Source: Pseudomonas sp. CROZ-RG-20F-R04-15 (lineage in GTDB: Bacteria > Pseudomonadota > Gammaproteobacteria > Pseudomonadales > Pseudomonadaceae). Taken from it: a stretch of 64,000 bases of DNA. Location: positions 1 through 64,000 of the forward strand of contig NZ_JAKNQL010000003.1 in assembly GCF_022662375.1 (NCBI RefSeq), in the 5' to 3' direction. Under the pieces are notes generated by a model. That model was given only the letters and a program-made list of their open reading frames with translations, made no database searches and was not told where the DNA came from. Shown here one piece after another: positions 24,434-32,767 of this stretch. Position 1 is the first letter of the stretch. Each line of letters starts with the position of its first letter. Made by a program: the position numbers and the translations under genes.

Positions 24434-24465
24434 GACAGACCACGTTTATTTAAACGTGGTCTGTC
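24434..24465. repeat. Perfect island palindrome
   Basis: GACAGACCACGTTTA-TT-TAAACGTGGTCTGTC, 15-base perfect arms, about 20 bases downstream of the 24487-24951 gene. Confidence 0.9.
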
Positions 24466-24486
24466 CCATTTACCCCCGTTAGATGT

Positions 24487-24951
24487 TCATACTCCGTATG
24501 CCTCAAGAAACCCCTTGTCATTCGATTCAACGGTAAGCACTGCGTCCTCATACCCCTCAAGGTCATCGCTCAGCCAGGTTTCCCCTGGGCGCAGCAGATG
24601 AAACTTCACCGTCGCATCGAATTCGTCACCCGAAATGACTCCCTGCAGAACTCCCGGCATACATGACTTGTTCCACGTCTCAAACACTAAAGACAGATAG
24701 GAGCACGCGCATGCCAAAAAATCAGCGTTTACAAAATCATCGGCATGGATCGAGTTTACGAAACATTCATATCCCGTTTTATCTAGGAAACTCTTCAGGC
24801 TTACGTGCTTCTGGAAGCTCTCCAGACTCGCCAGAAAAACACAGCCATCCCGTTCCACGAAACCGGACCTTGCGATATCCGCCAACTCGCCGTCCAGAGA
24901 AGCACGTCCCGCACGAACGAGCATTTGCTCCATTTCACTGTTAAGTTTCAC
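24487..24951 (-). CDS. Hypothetical protein of the immunity island
   Basis: A 154-aa acidic protein (GTG at 24951, MKLNSEMEQMLVRAGRASLD; an ATG at 24933 is an alternative). The middle is hydrophobic and cysteine-containing (DFLACACSYLSLVFETWN) and the C-terminus is acidic (DDLEGYEDAVLTVESND). No family was recognised. It starts 17 bases after the stop of the 43-aa frame and ends just before the intact palindrome, so it is the last gene of the rightmost cassette. Confidence 0.5.
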   Translation of the reverse strand: MKLNSEMEQMLVRAGRASLDGELADIARSGFVERDGCVFLASLESFQKHVSLKSFLDKTGYECFVNSIHADDFVNADFLACACSYLSLVFETWNKSCMPGVLQGVISGDEFDATVKFHLLRPGETWLSDDLEGYEDAVLTVESNDKGFLEAYGV

Positions 24952-24967
24952 ACACTTCCCTCAAGCA

Positions 24968-25099
24968 TCACGCCACTCCGCCAAGCACCAGGTGCTGCAC
25001 GGGTGTATAGCGCACGGATAGATGCCACTCATCCAAAGACGAGAGTTTTCTCGAAGTCCCATAAAAATCCGCCTCTTGCTCCAAGTCCTGACGTCTCAT
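24968..25099 (-). CDS. Candidate 43-aa coupled protein
   Basis: An ATG overlapping the stop of the 25096-25593 gene (ATGA) gives MRRQDLEQEADFYGTSRKL and ends VQHLVLGGVA. Tight coupling upstream and a 17-base gap downstream support translation. The same frame stays open upstream inside the larger gene, but that part is a shadow. Function unknown. Confidence 0.35.
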   Translation of the reverse strand: MRRQDLEQEADFYGTSRKLSSLDEWHLSVRYTPVQHLVLGGVA

Positions 25100-25593
25100 G
25101 TTCCGGCTCCCAAACTCAGTGGCCCAACCTGGTAGAAAGTAATATCCGGGCCATAGTTCTGCTCTGAGTTCGACACCTCTACACAGAAGATCTTCTCTGG
25201 AAACTTCTCTTTCAGCACCATGCGCCACGAAAAACCAATCACATTGCACAATTGAAGAAAAACATCATCCGAAACATCACGGGCACCCTGACCAAAAACG
25301 TCATAGATCCTCACAACATTCAATAACTGCTCAGTCTTTGAAAGATCACCGGAGGCAAGGGCAAAACACGTGTCGAACACTTCGTCTGAAAAATTTCGTC
25401 CTAAAAAAACACCACCCTCGGCTACCACAAAGTCAGGGAAGAGCATAGTGGAAAACATCAATACATGGTCGGGCCTGCATTGATCAAAGATGTACGAATG
25501 AACATCCAGATCTTCTTGGCTAGACCATTGTTTTTTCCAGTAACAATACGCTTGGGTGTCAGTAACAGAAGGTATCGAATTGACCCGTTTCAT
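25096..25593 (-). CDS. Immunity-like protein, first gene of the island
   Basis: A 165-aa protein starting at an ATG with GGAG upstream. The central segment VLMFSTMLFPDFVVAEGGVFLG and the late FSWRMVLKEKFPEKIFCVEV ... NYGPDITFYQ resemble a type of small immunity protein that I associate with CDI/Rhs toxin neighbourhoods, though I cannot name the family with confidence. It is the most upstream gene of the minus-strand array; no toxin or delivery gene lies upstream, only a 270-base gap and then sbcD on the other strand. Confidence 0.55.
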   Translation of the reverse strand: MKRVNSIPSVTDTQAYCYWKKQWSSQEDLDVHSYIFDQCRPDHVLMFSTMLFPDFVVAEGGVFLGRNFSDEVFDTCFALASGDLSKTEQLLNVVRIYDVFGQGARDVSDDVFLQLCNVIGFSWRMVLKEKFPEKIFCVEVSNSEQNYGPDITFYQVGPLSLGAGT

Positions 25594-25863
25594 TGCACTT
25601 GCTCCAAACTCTATATCGCTGTGTGAGCTATCGTGGCGCGGAGGTAGAAGCCCGACGGATTGTTCGACTTCAAAATGATATCAATATAGTGGCTCAATGG
25701 TAGGTAACCGGCGTTGGGTCGTCAATGAAGGGATTCGTCGAAATGCCCGGCTACGTCCGGTCCGGACAAGCCCTCGCACCGCAATAATCTGTAAACTCTC
25801 CCCTCTTTCGCCGCCCTCATTTCACCTGCGGCCATCACCTCTTTAAATGTTGCGGAGTCCACC

Positions 25864-27108
25864 TTGCGTCTGTTTCACACCTCCGACTGGCACCTTGGGC
25901 AAAACCTGCACGGCCAGGAGCGCGATTTCGAGCATGCGTGCTTCCTCGAATGGCTGCTGCGCCAACTGCAACTGGCGCAGCCGGATGTGCTGCTGATAGC
26001 CGGGGACATCTTCGACACGGTCAATCCGCCGGTCAAAGCCCAGGAACGCCTCTACGATTTCATCGTCAGCGCCCACGAACAGCAGCCGTTGCTGACCATC
26101 GTGATGATCGCTGGCAACCACGATTCCGGTTCACGGATCGAATTGCCCGCGCCGCTGATGCGCCGTTTGCGCACGCATGCGCTGGGGCGGGTGCTATGGC
26201 TGGATGACGGGCAACTGGATGCCGAACGCTTGCTGTTGCCACTGCCAAATGCCCAAGGCGAAATTGCCGCGTGGTGCCTGGCGCTGCCGTTCCTGCGCCC
26301 GGCGGAAGTGACTGGCGCGCATCTGGGCGACAACTATCTGCGCGGCATCGGTCAGGTGCATGAATGGCTGATCGAAGCGGCCAACGCCAAGCGCCAACCC
26401 GGTCAGGCGCTGATCGCCATCAGCCACGCGCACATGGCTGGCGGTTCGGTGTCGGAAGACTCCGAACGCAGCCTGATCATCGGCAACGCCGAAGCCCTGC
26501 CCGCCAGTCTGTTCGGGCCGAGCATCAGCTATGTCGCCCTCGGGCATTTGCACAAGCCGCAGAAGGTCAATGGTGAGGAGCGCATTCGTTATAGCGGCTC
26601 GCCGATTCCGTTGTCGTTCTCGGAGATTGGTTATCAGCACCAGATTCTCGATATCAGCCTAGATGGCGAAACCCTGGTCAGCGTCGAGCCGAAACTGGTC
26701 CCGCGCTCGGTCAATCTGCAACGCATCGGCCCGGCACCGCTGGCGGAGATCCTGCTGCAACTGGCCGATCTGCCGAATATCGATCTGCTCGCCGAAACCC
26801 AGCGTCAGCCGTGGCTCGAAGTGCGCGTAACCCTCGACGAGCCGCAGCCGGATCTGCGCCATCAAGTCGAAAGCGCCCTGCAAGGCAAAGCCGTGCGCTT
26901 GGTGCGTATCGCTGCTGAATACGCCGGCAACCGTGGCGCTGACGGGGTCGAAGACGGCACAGCACTGATCGAACTCGACCAGCTCACTCCGCAGGAACTG
27001 TTCAGCCGCGCCTGGCTCGACAACTACGGCAGTGAGGTCGATGAGCAGACGTTGCAGGACTTCGGCGAACTTTTGCAAGACGTGCAACTGGAGGGCGAGC
27101 AGCCATGA
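25864..27108 (+). CDS. sbcD: SbcD nuclease subunit
   Basis: Mre11-type metallophosphoesterase subunit of the SbcCD exo/endonuclease, which cuts DNA hairpins and processes double-strand ends with Mn2+. 414 aa. The five phosphoesterase motifs are visible: SDWHLGQ at residues 7-13, GDIFDT, GNHDSG, SHAHMAG and GHLHKPQ, followed by the C-terminal capping domain. The start is a TTG at 25864, with GGAG before it; no ATG would preserve the first motif. The stop overlaps the sbcC start by four bases (ATGA). Confidence 0.95.
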   Translation: MRLFHTSDWHLGQNLHGQERDFEHACFLEWLLRQLQLAQPDVLLIAGDIFDTVNPPVKAQERLYDFIVSAHEQQPLLTIVMIAGNHDSGSRIELPAPLMRRLRTHALGRVLWLDDGQLDAERLLLPLPNAQGEIAAWCLALPFLRPAEVTGAHLGDNYLRGIGQVHEWLIEAANAKRQPGQALIAISHAHMAGGSVSEDSERSLIIGNAEALPASLFGPSISYVALGHLHKPQKVNGEERIRYSGSPIPLSFSEIGYQHQILDISLDGETLVSVEPKLVPRSVNLQRIGPAPLAEILLQLADLPNIDLLAETQRQPWLEVRVTLDEPQPDLRHQVESALQGKAVRLVRIAAEYAGNRGADGVEDGTALIELDQLTPQELFSRAWLDNYGSEVDEQTLQDFGELLQDVQLEGEQP

Positions 27109-30100
27109 AGATTCTCGCCATTCGCTTGAAGAACCTCGCCTCGCTGGCCGGCCCGTTCGAGATCGATTTCACCGCTGAGCCTTTGGCCAGCGCTGGTCTG
27201 TTTGCAATCACCGGCCCGACCGGCGCCGGTAAAAGCACCCTGCTCGATGCATTGTGCCTGGCGTTGTTTGGCGCGGTGCCGCGCCTGAACAACACCGGGC
27301 GTGACGCCAAAGTCCCGGACGCTGACGGCGAAATCGCCACCGGCGACCCGCGCACCCTGCTGCGACGCGGCACCGGCGAAGGTTATGCCGAAGTGGATTT
27401 CGTCGGTGTCGATGGCCGTCGCTATCGGGCACGCTGGGAAGCCAACCGCGCACGCGAGAAGGCCGGCGGCAAGCTGCAAGCCAGCCGTCAGAGCCTGCGC
27501 GATATCGATCAGGATCAACTGCTCGCCAGCCAGAAAGGCGAATACAAAACTCAGCTGGAAGCCGCACTCGGCCTGAACTTCGAACAGTTCACCCGCGCCG
27601 TGTTGCTGGCGCAGAGCGAGTTCAGCGCATTCCTCAAAGCGGACGACAACGACCGCAGCGAACTGCTGGAAAAACTCACCGACACCGCGCTGTACACCCG
27701 CCTCGGCCGCCGCGCCTTCGACAAGACCAAAGAAGCCCGCGAGGCGCACAAGCTGTTGCAGGATCAAGCGACTGGCGTCACGCCGCTGGCGCCCGAAGCC
27801 CGAGCCGAACTGGACGAGCGCTTCAACGCTGCGCAACAACAGCTGAAACTGCAACAGGCGCAGCTCAAACAGCTTGAGCAACAGCACGGCTGGCTCAAGG
27901 ATTTGCGTGTATTGCAGGACGCGCAGCAAGCCGCCACCGAGCAACTGCACAGCGCTCAACAGCAATCGGAAAGTCTGGCCGGCGAACGGGTGAAACTGAC
28001 GCGACTGGAGCAGCTCGGCCCGCAGCGGCACCAGTTCGCGCGTAAAACCGAACTCGATGCGCTGTTGGCGCCGTTGGCTGCACAGATTGCTGCGCACACG
28101 CAGCAACACAGCGAGCTGACCGAGCGTCAGACGCAACTGGAACAGAATCTCGAAGCGGCAAAAGTCGCCCTGAGCGAAGCGCAGCAGCGCCAGTCGGAAA
28201 ACGCGCCGCTATTGCGTCAGGCCTTCGAAGAACAAAGCACCCTCGCCCGCCTGGCCAAAGAAGTCACCGCGTGCGCTGAAGCCAAAGCCAATGCGCAGCA
28301 GGCTTGTACCGAGGGCCAGAACGCCATTCAAGCCTTGCTGGAAAAACAGACCCAGGTCGGCGAGCGCCTGCAGCGCATCGCCGCCGAACTGGAACAAAGC
28401 GCTCATCTGGCGCCGTTGAGCGACGCGTGGAATGCCTATCGCGATCGCCTGCAACAGTTGATGCTGATCGGCAATCGCTTGAACAAGGGCCAGACCGAGC
28501 TGGCGAGCCTCGAAGAAAATGCCACGCGCAGCGCCGCAGAACTGACCACGCAGAAGCAGCAACTAGAAGTGCTGTTCAAAGAAGCTGGCGCCGAACCGGA
28601 TGCGGTCGCCGAGCAGATCGGCATCCTTGGCACGCTGCTGCAGGACAACCGTAAACAACTGCGGCTGTTCGAGGATCTGTCGCGCCTGTGGGCCACGCAA
28701 CAGGATCTGGACAAACGCAACGCCGAGTTGCAACAGCGTCAACTCAACGCCCAGCAGGAACGCGAGCGCCTGACCCAGGACGGGGTGAAAAGCAAAGCCG
28801 AACTGACCATCGCCGAACAAACCCTAAACGTCACCCGCGAGCTGCTTGAACGCCAGCGGCTGGCGCGCAGTGCCAGTGTCGAAGAATTGCGCGCGCAGTT
28901 GCAGGACGATCAGCCGTGCCCGGTCTGTGGCAGCAACGAGCATCCGTATCATCAGCCCGAAGCGCTGCTGCAAAGCCTCGGTCGGCATGATGAAAGCGAG
29001 CAGGCCAATGCTCAGCAGGTGGTCGATCAGCTCAAGGAAAAGCTCATCGAGCTGCGTGCCGAAGTCGGTGGCGTCATTGCTCAGCAGAAAGAACTGCTGC
29101 AACAGCAGGAACAGTTGGCCACCCAACAGCAAGCGTTGGCGCCCAGCCTCGACGCGCATCCGCTGTCCGCGCAGTTGTTCAATCAGGACACCGACAAGCG
29201 CGATGGCTGGCTCGCGCGGCAAAACGAGCAACTGAACCAGAGCATTACTCAGGACGAGCAACGCCAGAGCGCCCTGCTCACCCTGCAACAGGATGCCGCG
29301 CGTCTGACCCAGCAATTGCGTCAGGCCGAAACCGCACATCAGCAGGCCGCGCAGAACCTCAATAATCAGCAACGCGAATTGAGCAGCGACCGTCAGCGCC
29401 TCGACGAAGAACTCACGGCGTTCGGCAATGTGCTGCCGGCCGAGACCCTTGAGGCCTTGCGTCGCGAGCCGGCGGCGACCTTCATGCAACTCGACCGACA
29501 GATCGCCGAGCGTCTGGCGCAACTCGAGCAGCAGAAGGAAGAACTGACCGAGCAGCAACAGCGTCAGCAAACGCTGGAGAAAGAGCAGGACCGACAGCAG
29601 ACCCGCCTCCAGCAAGCGCAAACGGCTGAGCAACAGTTCAATGCGTTGGCCGAACAGCAGCAACTCTGCCAGCAGAAACTTGCGCAATTGCTTGGCGACC
29701 ACCGCAGCGCCGAGCACTGGCAGCAGCAACTGGAACAGGCTGTGGAACAAGCGCGCGCGGCGGAAACCGGCACGGCTCAGGATCTGCAAAACGTACGCAC
29801 GCAGATTGTGCAGATCGCCGCTGAACTCAAGGCGCAGCAACAGCGTTTGCAGGCGCTGGACAGCGAGGAAAAGGATCTGGCGAGCAAGATTGCCGACTGG
29901 CGCGCTCGTCATCCGGAGCTGGATGACGGCGGCCTCGAAGACCTGCTGCGAGTCGATGATGAGCAAGTCGCGCAATTGCGCCAGCGCTTGCAGCTCAATG
30001 AAAAAGCCATCGAACAGGCCAAGGTTTTGTTGCAGGAGCGTGACCAGCGTCTGCTCGATCATCAGGCGCAGCACAACGGCAATCTTGATGCCGAACAACT

Positions 30101-30746
30101 GGCCAGCGCCCTCACAGATGTGCAGAACCAGTTCACCGTCAGCGAACAGCAGTGCGCCGAATTGCGCGCCGAACAGGTCGAAGATCAGCGCCGGCAAAAC
30201 GCCAATCAGGCGCTGGCGCAGCAGATCGCCGAGGCCTACGCCGAGTATCAACGCTGGGCGCGACTGAGTGCCTTGATCGGCTCGGCCACCGGAGACACTT
30301 TCCGCAAGATCGCTCAGGCCTACAACCTCGACTTGTTGGTGCATCACGCCAACGTGCAACTGCGCCAACTGGTCAAACGCTATCGCCTCAAGCGCGGCGG
30401 CAGCATGCTTGGTCTGCTGGTGATGGACACGGAAATGGGTGACGAACTGCGCTCGGTGCATTCGTTGTCTGGTGGCGAGACGTTCCTGGTGTCGCTGGCC
30501 CTGGCGCTGGGCCTGGCATCGATGGCGTCGAGTACGCTGAAAATCGAATCGCTGTTTATCGACGAAGGCTTCGGCAGCCTCGATCCGGAGTCGCTGCAAC
30601 TGGCGATGGATGCACTCGATGGTTTGCAGGCGCAGGGCCGCAAGGTCGCGGTGATTTCCCACGTGCAGGAAATGCACGAACGGATTCCGGTGCAGATTCA
30701 GGTGCAGCGCCAAGGCAACGGTTTGAGCACGCTGGAGGTGAAATGA
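27105..30746 (+). CDS. sbcC: SbcC ATPase subunit
   Basis: Rad50-like SMC-family ATPase of the SbcCD complex, 1213 aa. Walker A GPTGAGKST is at about residues 37-45. Two long coiled coils rich in Gln/Glu/Leu flank the zinc hook CPVC at about residues 605-608. The ABC signature LSGGE is at about 1121 and Walker B LFIDEGFGSLD at about 1150. The coiled coils are unusually glutamine-rich, as in other Pseudomonas SbcC. The ATG overlaps the sbcD stop and the stop overlaps the next gene (ATGA), so three genes are translationally coupled. Confidence 0.96.
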   Translation: MKILAIRLKNLASLAGPFEIDFTAEPLASAGLFAITGPTGAGKSTLLDALCLALFGAVPRLNNTGRDAKVPDADGEIATGDPRTLLRRGTGEGYAEVDFVGVDGRRYRARWEANRAREKAGGKLQASRQSLRDIDQDQLLASQKGEYKTQLEAALGLNFEQFTRAVLLAQSEFSAFLKADDNDRSELLEKLTDTALYTRLGRRAFDKTKEAREAHKLLQDQATGVTPLAPEARAELDERFNAAQQQLKLQQAQLKQLEQQHGWLKDLRVLQDAQQAATEQLHSAQQQSESLAGERVKLTRLEQLGPQRHQFARKTELDALLAPLAAQIAAHTQQHSELTERQTQLEQNLEAAKVALSEAQQRQSENAPLLRQAFEEQSTLARLAKEVTACAEAKANAQQACTEGQNAIQALLEKQTQVGERLQRIAAELEQSAHLAPLSDAWNAYRDRLQQLMLIGNRLNKGQTELASLEENATRSAAELTTQKQQLEVLFKEAGAEPDAVAEQIGILGTLLQDNRKQLRLFEDLSRLWATQQDLDKRNAELQQRQLNAQQERERLTQDGVKSKAELTIAEQTLNVTRELLERQRLARSASVEELRAQLQDDQPCPVCGSNEHPYHQPEALLQSLGRHDESEQANAQQVVDQLKEKLIELRAEVGGVIAQQKELLQQQEQLATQQQALAPSLDAHPLSAQLFNQDTDKRDGWLARQNEQLNQSITQDEQRQSALLTLQQDAARLTQQLRQAETAHQQAAQNLNNQQRELSSDRQRLDEELTAFGNVLPAETLEALRREPAATFMQLDRQIAERLAQLEQQKEELTEQQQRQQTLEKEQDRQQTRLQQAQTAEQQFNALAEQQQLCQQKLAQLLGDHRSAEHWQQQLEQAVEQARAAETGTAQDLQNVRTQIVQIAAELKAQQQRLQALDSEEKDLASKIADWRARHPELDDGGLEDLLRVDDEQVAQLRQRLQLNEKAIEQAKVLLQERDQRLLDHQAQHNGNLDAEQLASALTDVQNQFTVSEQQCAELRAEQVEDQRRQNANQALAQQIAEAYAEYQRWARLSALIGSATGDTFRKIAQAYNLDLLVHHANVQLRQLVKRYRLKRGGSMLGLLVMDTEMGDELRSVHSLSGGETFLVSLALALGLASMASSTLKIESLFIDEGFGSLDPESLQLAMDALDGLQAQGRKVAVISHVQEMHERIPVQIQVQRQGNGLSTLEVK

Positions 30747-31327
30747 ACACGCTGTATTCCTTCCGCCGCTGCCCTTACGCAATGCGGGCGCGGATGGCGT
30801 TGCGTTATTCGGGCGTACCGGTAGAGATCGTTGAAGTCAGCCTCAAGGCCAAACCGGCCGAGATGCTGGCAATCTCGCCCAAGGGCACGGTGCCGGTGCT
30901 GGATGCGGGTGGGCGGGTGATTGATGAGAGTCTGGAGATCATGCGCTGGGCGTTGGCGCAGAATGATCCGCAGGGTTGGTTGCTTGCTGGCGACTCGCGG
31001 ATTGCTGAATTGATCGAGGCGAATGATCAGGGGTTCAAGGTGCAGTTGAATCGCTACAAGTATGCCGAGCGTTATCCCGAGCAGCCGATGGAGGTTTATC
31101 GGGCTGAAGGCGCGGTGTATTTGCAGCGGCTGGAAGTGCTGCTCAACGATCGCGATTATCTTCTGGCCGATCATCCGAGCCTAGCGGATATCGCCCTGCT
31201 GCCCTTCGTTCGGCAGTTTGCCCATGTGGATCGCGAGTGGTTTGCGCAGACGCCTTATGTTCGCTTACAAGCCTGGTTGCAGCGCTTCCTCGAATCCGAG
31301 CTCTTCACCACCATCATGAAGAAGTAA
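30743..31327 (+). CDS. Glutathione S-transferase-like protein (Grx2-like)
   Basis: A 194-aa GST-fold protein. The thioredoxin-like domain has a CPYA active-site motif at residues 10-13 (Cys rather than Ser/Tyr), and the SPKGTVPVLD glutathione-binding loop lies around residue 49. A helical C-terminal domain follows. This fits cysteine-type GSTs related to glutaredoxin 2, which catalyse thiol transfer rather than conjugation. Its ATG overlaps the sbcC stop. Coupling to a DNA-repair pair is odd functionally and may only reflect operon economy. Confidence 0.85.
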   Translation: MNTLYSFRRCPYAMRARMALRYSGVPVEIVEVSLKAKPAEMLAISPKGTVPVLDAGGRVIDESLEIMRWALAQNDPQGWLLAGDSRIAELIEANDQGFKVQLNRYKYAERYPEQPMEVYRAEGAVYLQRLEVLLNDRDYLLADHPSLADIALLPFVRQFAHVDREWFAQTPYVRLQAWLQRFLESELFTTIMKK

Positions 31328-31344
31328 ACCTTATCCCCCCGCTT

Positions 31345-31452
31345 GATAATCGTTCCCACGCTCTGCGTGGGAATGCCTCAAGGAACGCTCTGCGTTCCAA
31401 TCGGACGCGGAGCGTCCGGGGCTGCATTCCCACGCGGAGCGTGGGAACGATC
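31345..31452. repeat. 105-bp GATCGTTCCCACGC repeat element
   Basis: Inverted ends CGTTCCCACGCTCTGCGTGG and its complement near 31440, with a second inner hairpin built on GGAACGCTCTGCGTTCC. Related copies lie at 32117-32218 and 43277-43389. It is non-coding and MITE-like, located directly after the GST gene. Confidence 0.85.
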
Positions 31453-31465
31453 AAGTAACTCAGGG

Positions 31466-31723
31466 TCAAGCCAGCGCATTGCACATGCCGAGTGCCATGC
31501 AATCCACTTCGAACGGGCCGAGAAAATCGGCCGAGACTTTCACCGGTGGATTGCCGGCCATCAACCCCAGCGTATTCGCCCGTTCGATGTTGTGCGCGAT
31601 GCTGTGATTGGCCTCTATGGCCCGGGCCAACGCTCCCACCGAGCCTTGGCCGATACCCAATAATGAAGCGCCGTTGGTGAAAAACGCCAAACCGGCGACT
31701 ACCCAGAGTCTGTAGCCTTTCAT
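31466..31723 (-). CDS. Small exported or membrane protein
   Basis: An 85-aa protein with a hydrophobic N-terminus (MKGYRLWVVAGLAFFTNGAS) that serves as a signal or anchor, then a helical region (IEANHSIAHNIERANTLGL) and two Cys near the C-terminus (VDCMALGMC) that could form a disulfide in the periplasm. Its ATG overlaps the stop of the gene to its right (ATGA). Function unknown. Confidence 0.6.
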   Translation of the reverse strand: MKGYRLWVVAGLAFFTNGASLLGIGQGSVGALARAIEANHSIAHNIERANTLGLMAGNPPVKVSADFLGPFEVDCMALGMCNALA

Positions 31724-31932
31724 GCTCCGCCGACTCCCGCGAGTTCAGCCCGGTCGACCATCACGCTTTGTGAGCGGACTTCGAACTGGATGCCGGGATG
31801 GGCGACTTGAATCGGTGCGTCGAAGCTGTGTTCCATTTGCGAGGCAATGCTGACGACCAGCACCACGGCCAGGTAAAGACCAATGGCCAGGTAGGCGCCG
31901 CGTTTGGCTGAATGAATGATTGCGCTGGCCAT
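31720..31932 (-). CDS. Small single-pass membrane protein
   Basis: A 70-aa protein starting at the ATG at 31932, which has GGGAG eight bases upstream. A membrane helix (GAYLAIGLYLAVVLVVSIA) spans about residues 13-31 and a short exported tail follows. It forms a two-gene operon with the 85-aa protein downstream. An upstream in-frame start at 31995 lacks a ribosome binding site. Function unknown. Confidence 0.6.
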   Translation of the reverse strand: MASAIIHSAKRGAYLAIGLYLAVVLVVSIASQMEHSFDAPIQVAHPGIQFEVRSQSVMVDRAELAGVGGA

Positions 31933-32087
31933 GGTGTTCTCCCGTGGGCATGTTTCGATGCCCACAGAATCGATCAAAAAAGCCGTGGCAACCACTCAGG
32001 GTTTTCCATAGTAAACATCAGCTTCGTTGATTATTTAGCCAGTCTATTTGCGCGTTTGAAGAAACCTATCGGTTTGCGAAAAACACA

Positions 32088-32262
32088 CGTGTAGGCGCTG
32101 TCGAAGGCTGCGATCTGATCGTTCCCATGCTCAGCGTGGGAATGCCTCTTGGGACGCTCTGCGTCCAGTGACACGGAGCGTCACGGGCTGCGTTCCCACG
32201 CGGAGCGTGGGAACGATCCCAAGGGCAAGATCAAGACTGCAGCCTTCGGCAGCGCCTGCAAG
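32088..32262. repeat. Nested repeats: GATCGCAGCCTTCGGC element interrupted by a GATCGTTCCCACGC element
   Basis: The arms GTCGAAGGCTGCGATC (about 32100-32115) and GCAGCCTTCGGCAGCG (about 32239-32254) belong to one palindrome family. Between them at 32117-32218 sits a complete copy of the 105-bp element, with GATC at both borders. It looks like one repeat inserted in another. Confidence 0.75.
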
Positions 32263-32280
32263 GTCGTTGTGTGCAGACTT

Positions 32281-32460
32281 TCAGTGTTGGGCTTTGTGAT
32301 CCAGGGCGGCGTAGAAGTTGGCGCTCTGTTGCAGGTATTTCTGGGTGTAGCTCTGGGTGTGGGATTTTTTGCTGGTGATTTCAACGTTGGCGCCGGCTGG
32401 CAGTACCACGGCGGCAGAGATGGCGGAAGCGGCGATGACAGAGAAGAGATTGAAGTTCAT
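32281..32460 (-). CDS. Small secreted protein
   Basis: A 59-aa protein from the ATG at 32460, with GAGGAA upstream. The N-terminus MNFNLFSVIAASAISAAVVL ending near PAGA is a Sec signal peptide, leaving a mature peptide of about 37 residues that is polar and His/Gln/Lys-rich (SKKSHTQSYTQKYLQQS). No cysteines, so no disulfide-stabilised toxin. Small secreted Pseudomonas proteins of this kind have no known role. Confidence 0.6.
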   Translation of the reverse strand: MNFNLFSVIAASAISAAVVLPAGANVEITSKKSHTQSYTQKYLQQSANFYAALDHKAQH

Positions 32461-32767
32461 GGCGGTATTCCTCGTGTTCGGTTGGCTTGCTTGCCCGGGT
32501 GGGCCGTGAAGCAAACTTAACGCTCAGGGTTGCTCGCTTGAAATGCTTTGTAGCAGTAGCAGTTATCAACGGGATTGATAACGCACCGCGCACGCCTGGG
32601 ATCACGAGACGGGAACCGTGAAAATTCCACGAATGCACCAATATGGTGCGTAAATCTATATTCATGAAAATAAATTCATAAATGCGACATAAAACATCTT
32701 TATACCGACAAAATTATATCAGTATAATTCCGGCGCTTTTTTCTGGCCAGAATAACAGGACGTTTGA
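32461..32767. other. Intergenic region with an NtrC-like palindrome
   Basis: About 307 bases between divergent coding directions, markedly AT-rich towards the right end. It must hold the promoter of the small secreted protein (leftwards) and of the broken LuxR gene (rightwards). The only distinct element I see is GCACCAATATGGTGC at 32635-32649. Confidence 0.5.
32635..32649. promoter_or_regulatory. Candidate NtrC-type binding site
   Basis: GCACCA-ATA-TGGTGC, a perfect inverted repeat with the spacing and sequence of the enteric glnA NtrC sites (GCACCAACATGGTGC). No sigma-54 -24/-12 promoter was found on either side, so function is doubtful. Confidence 0.35.

Noticed and set aside
24968-25249. 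93-codon version of the small frame at the right end of the island
   Set aside because: Its first 50 codons overlap the 25096-25593 gene in another frame; only the 43-codon part from the ATGA overlap is plausible.
28824-30782. 652-codon minus-strand frame opposite sbcC
   Set aside because: Shadow of the Gln-rich coiled coils, which give long Leu-rich antisense frames.
32461-32767. Sigma-54 promoter expected near the NtrC-like palindrome
   Set aside because: No TGGCAC-N5-TTGC type sequence was found on either strand in this gap.
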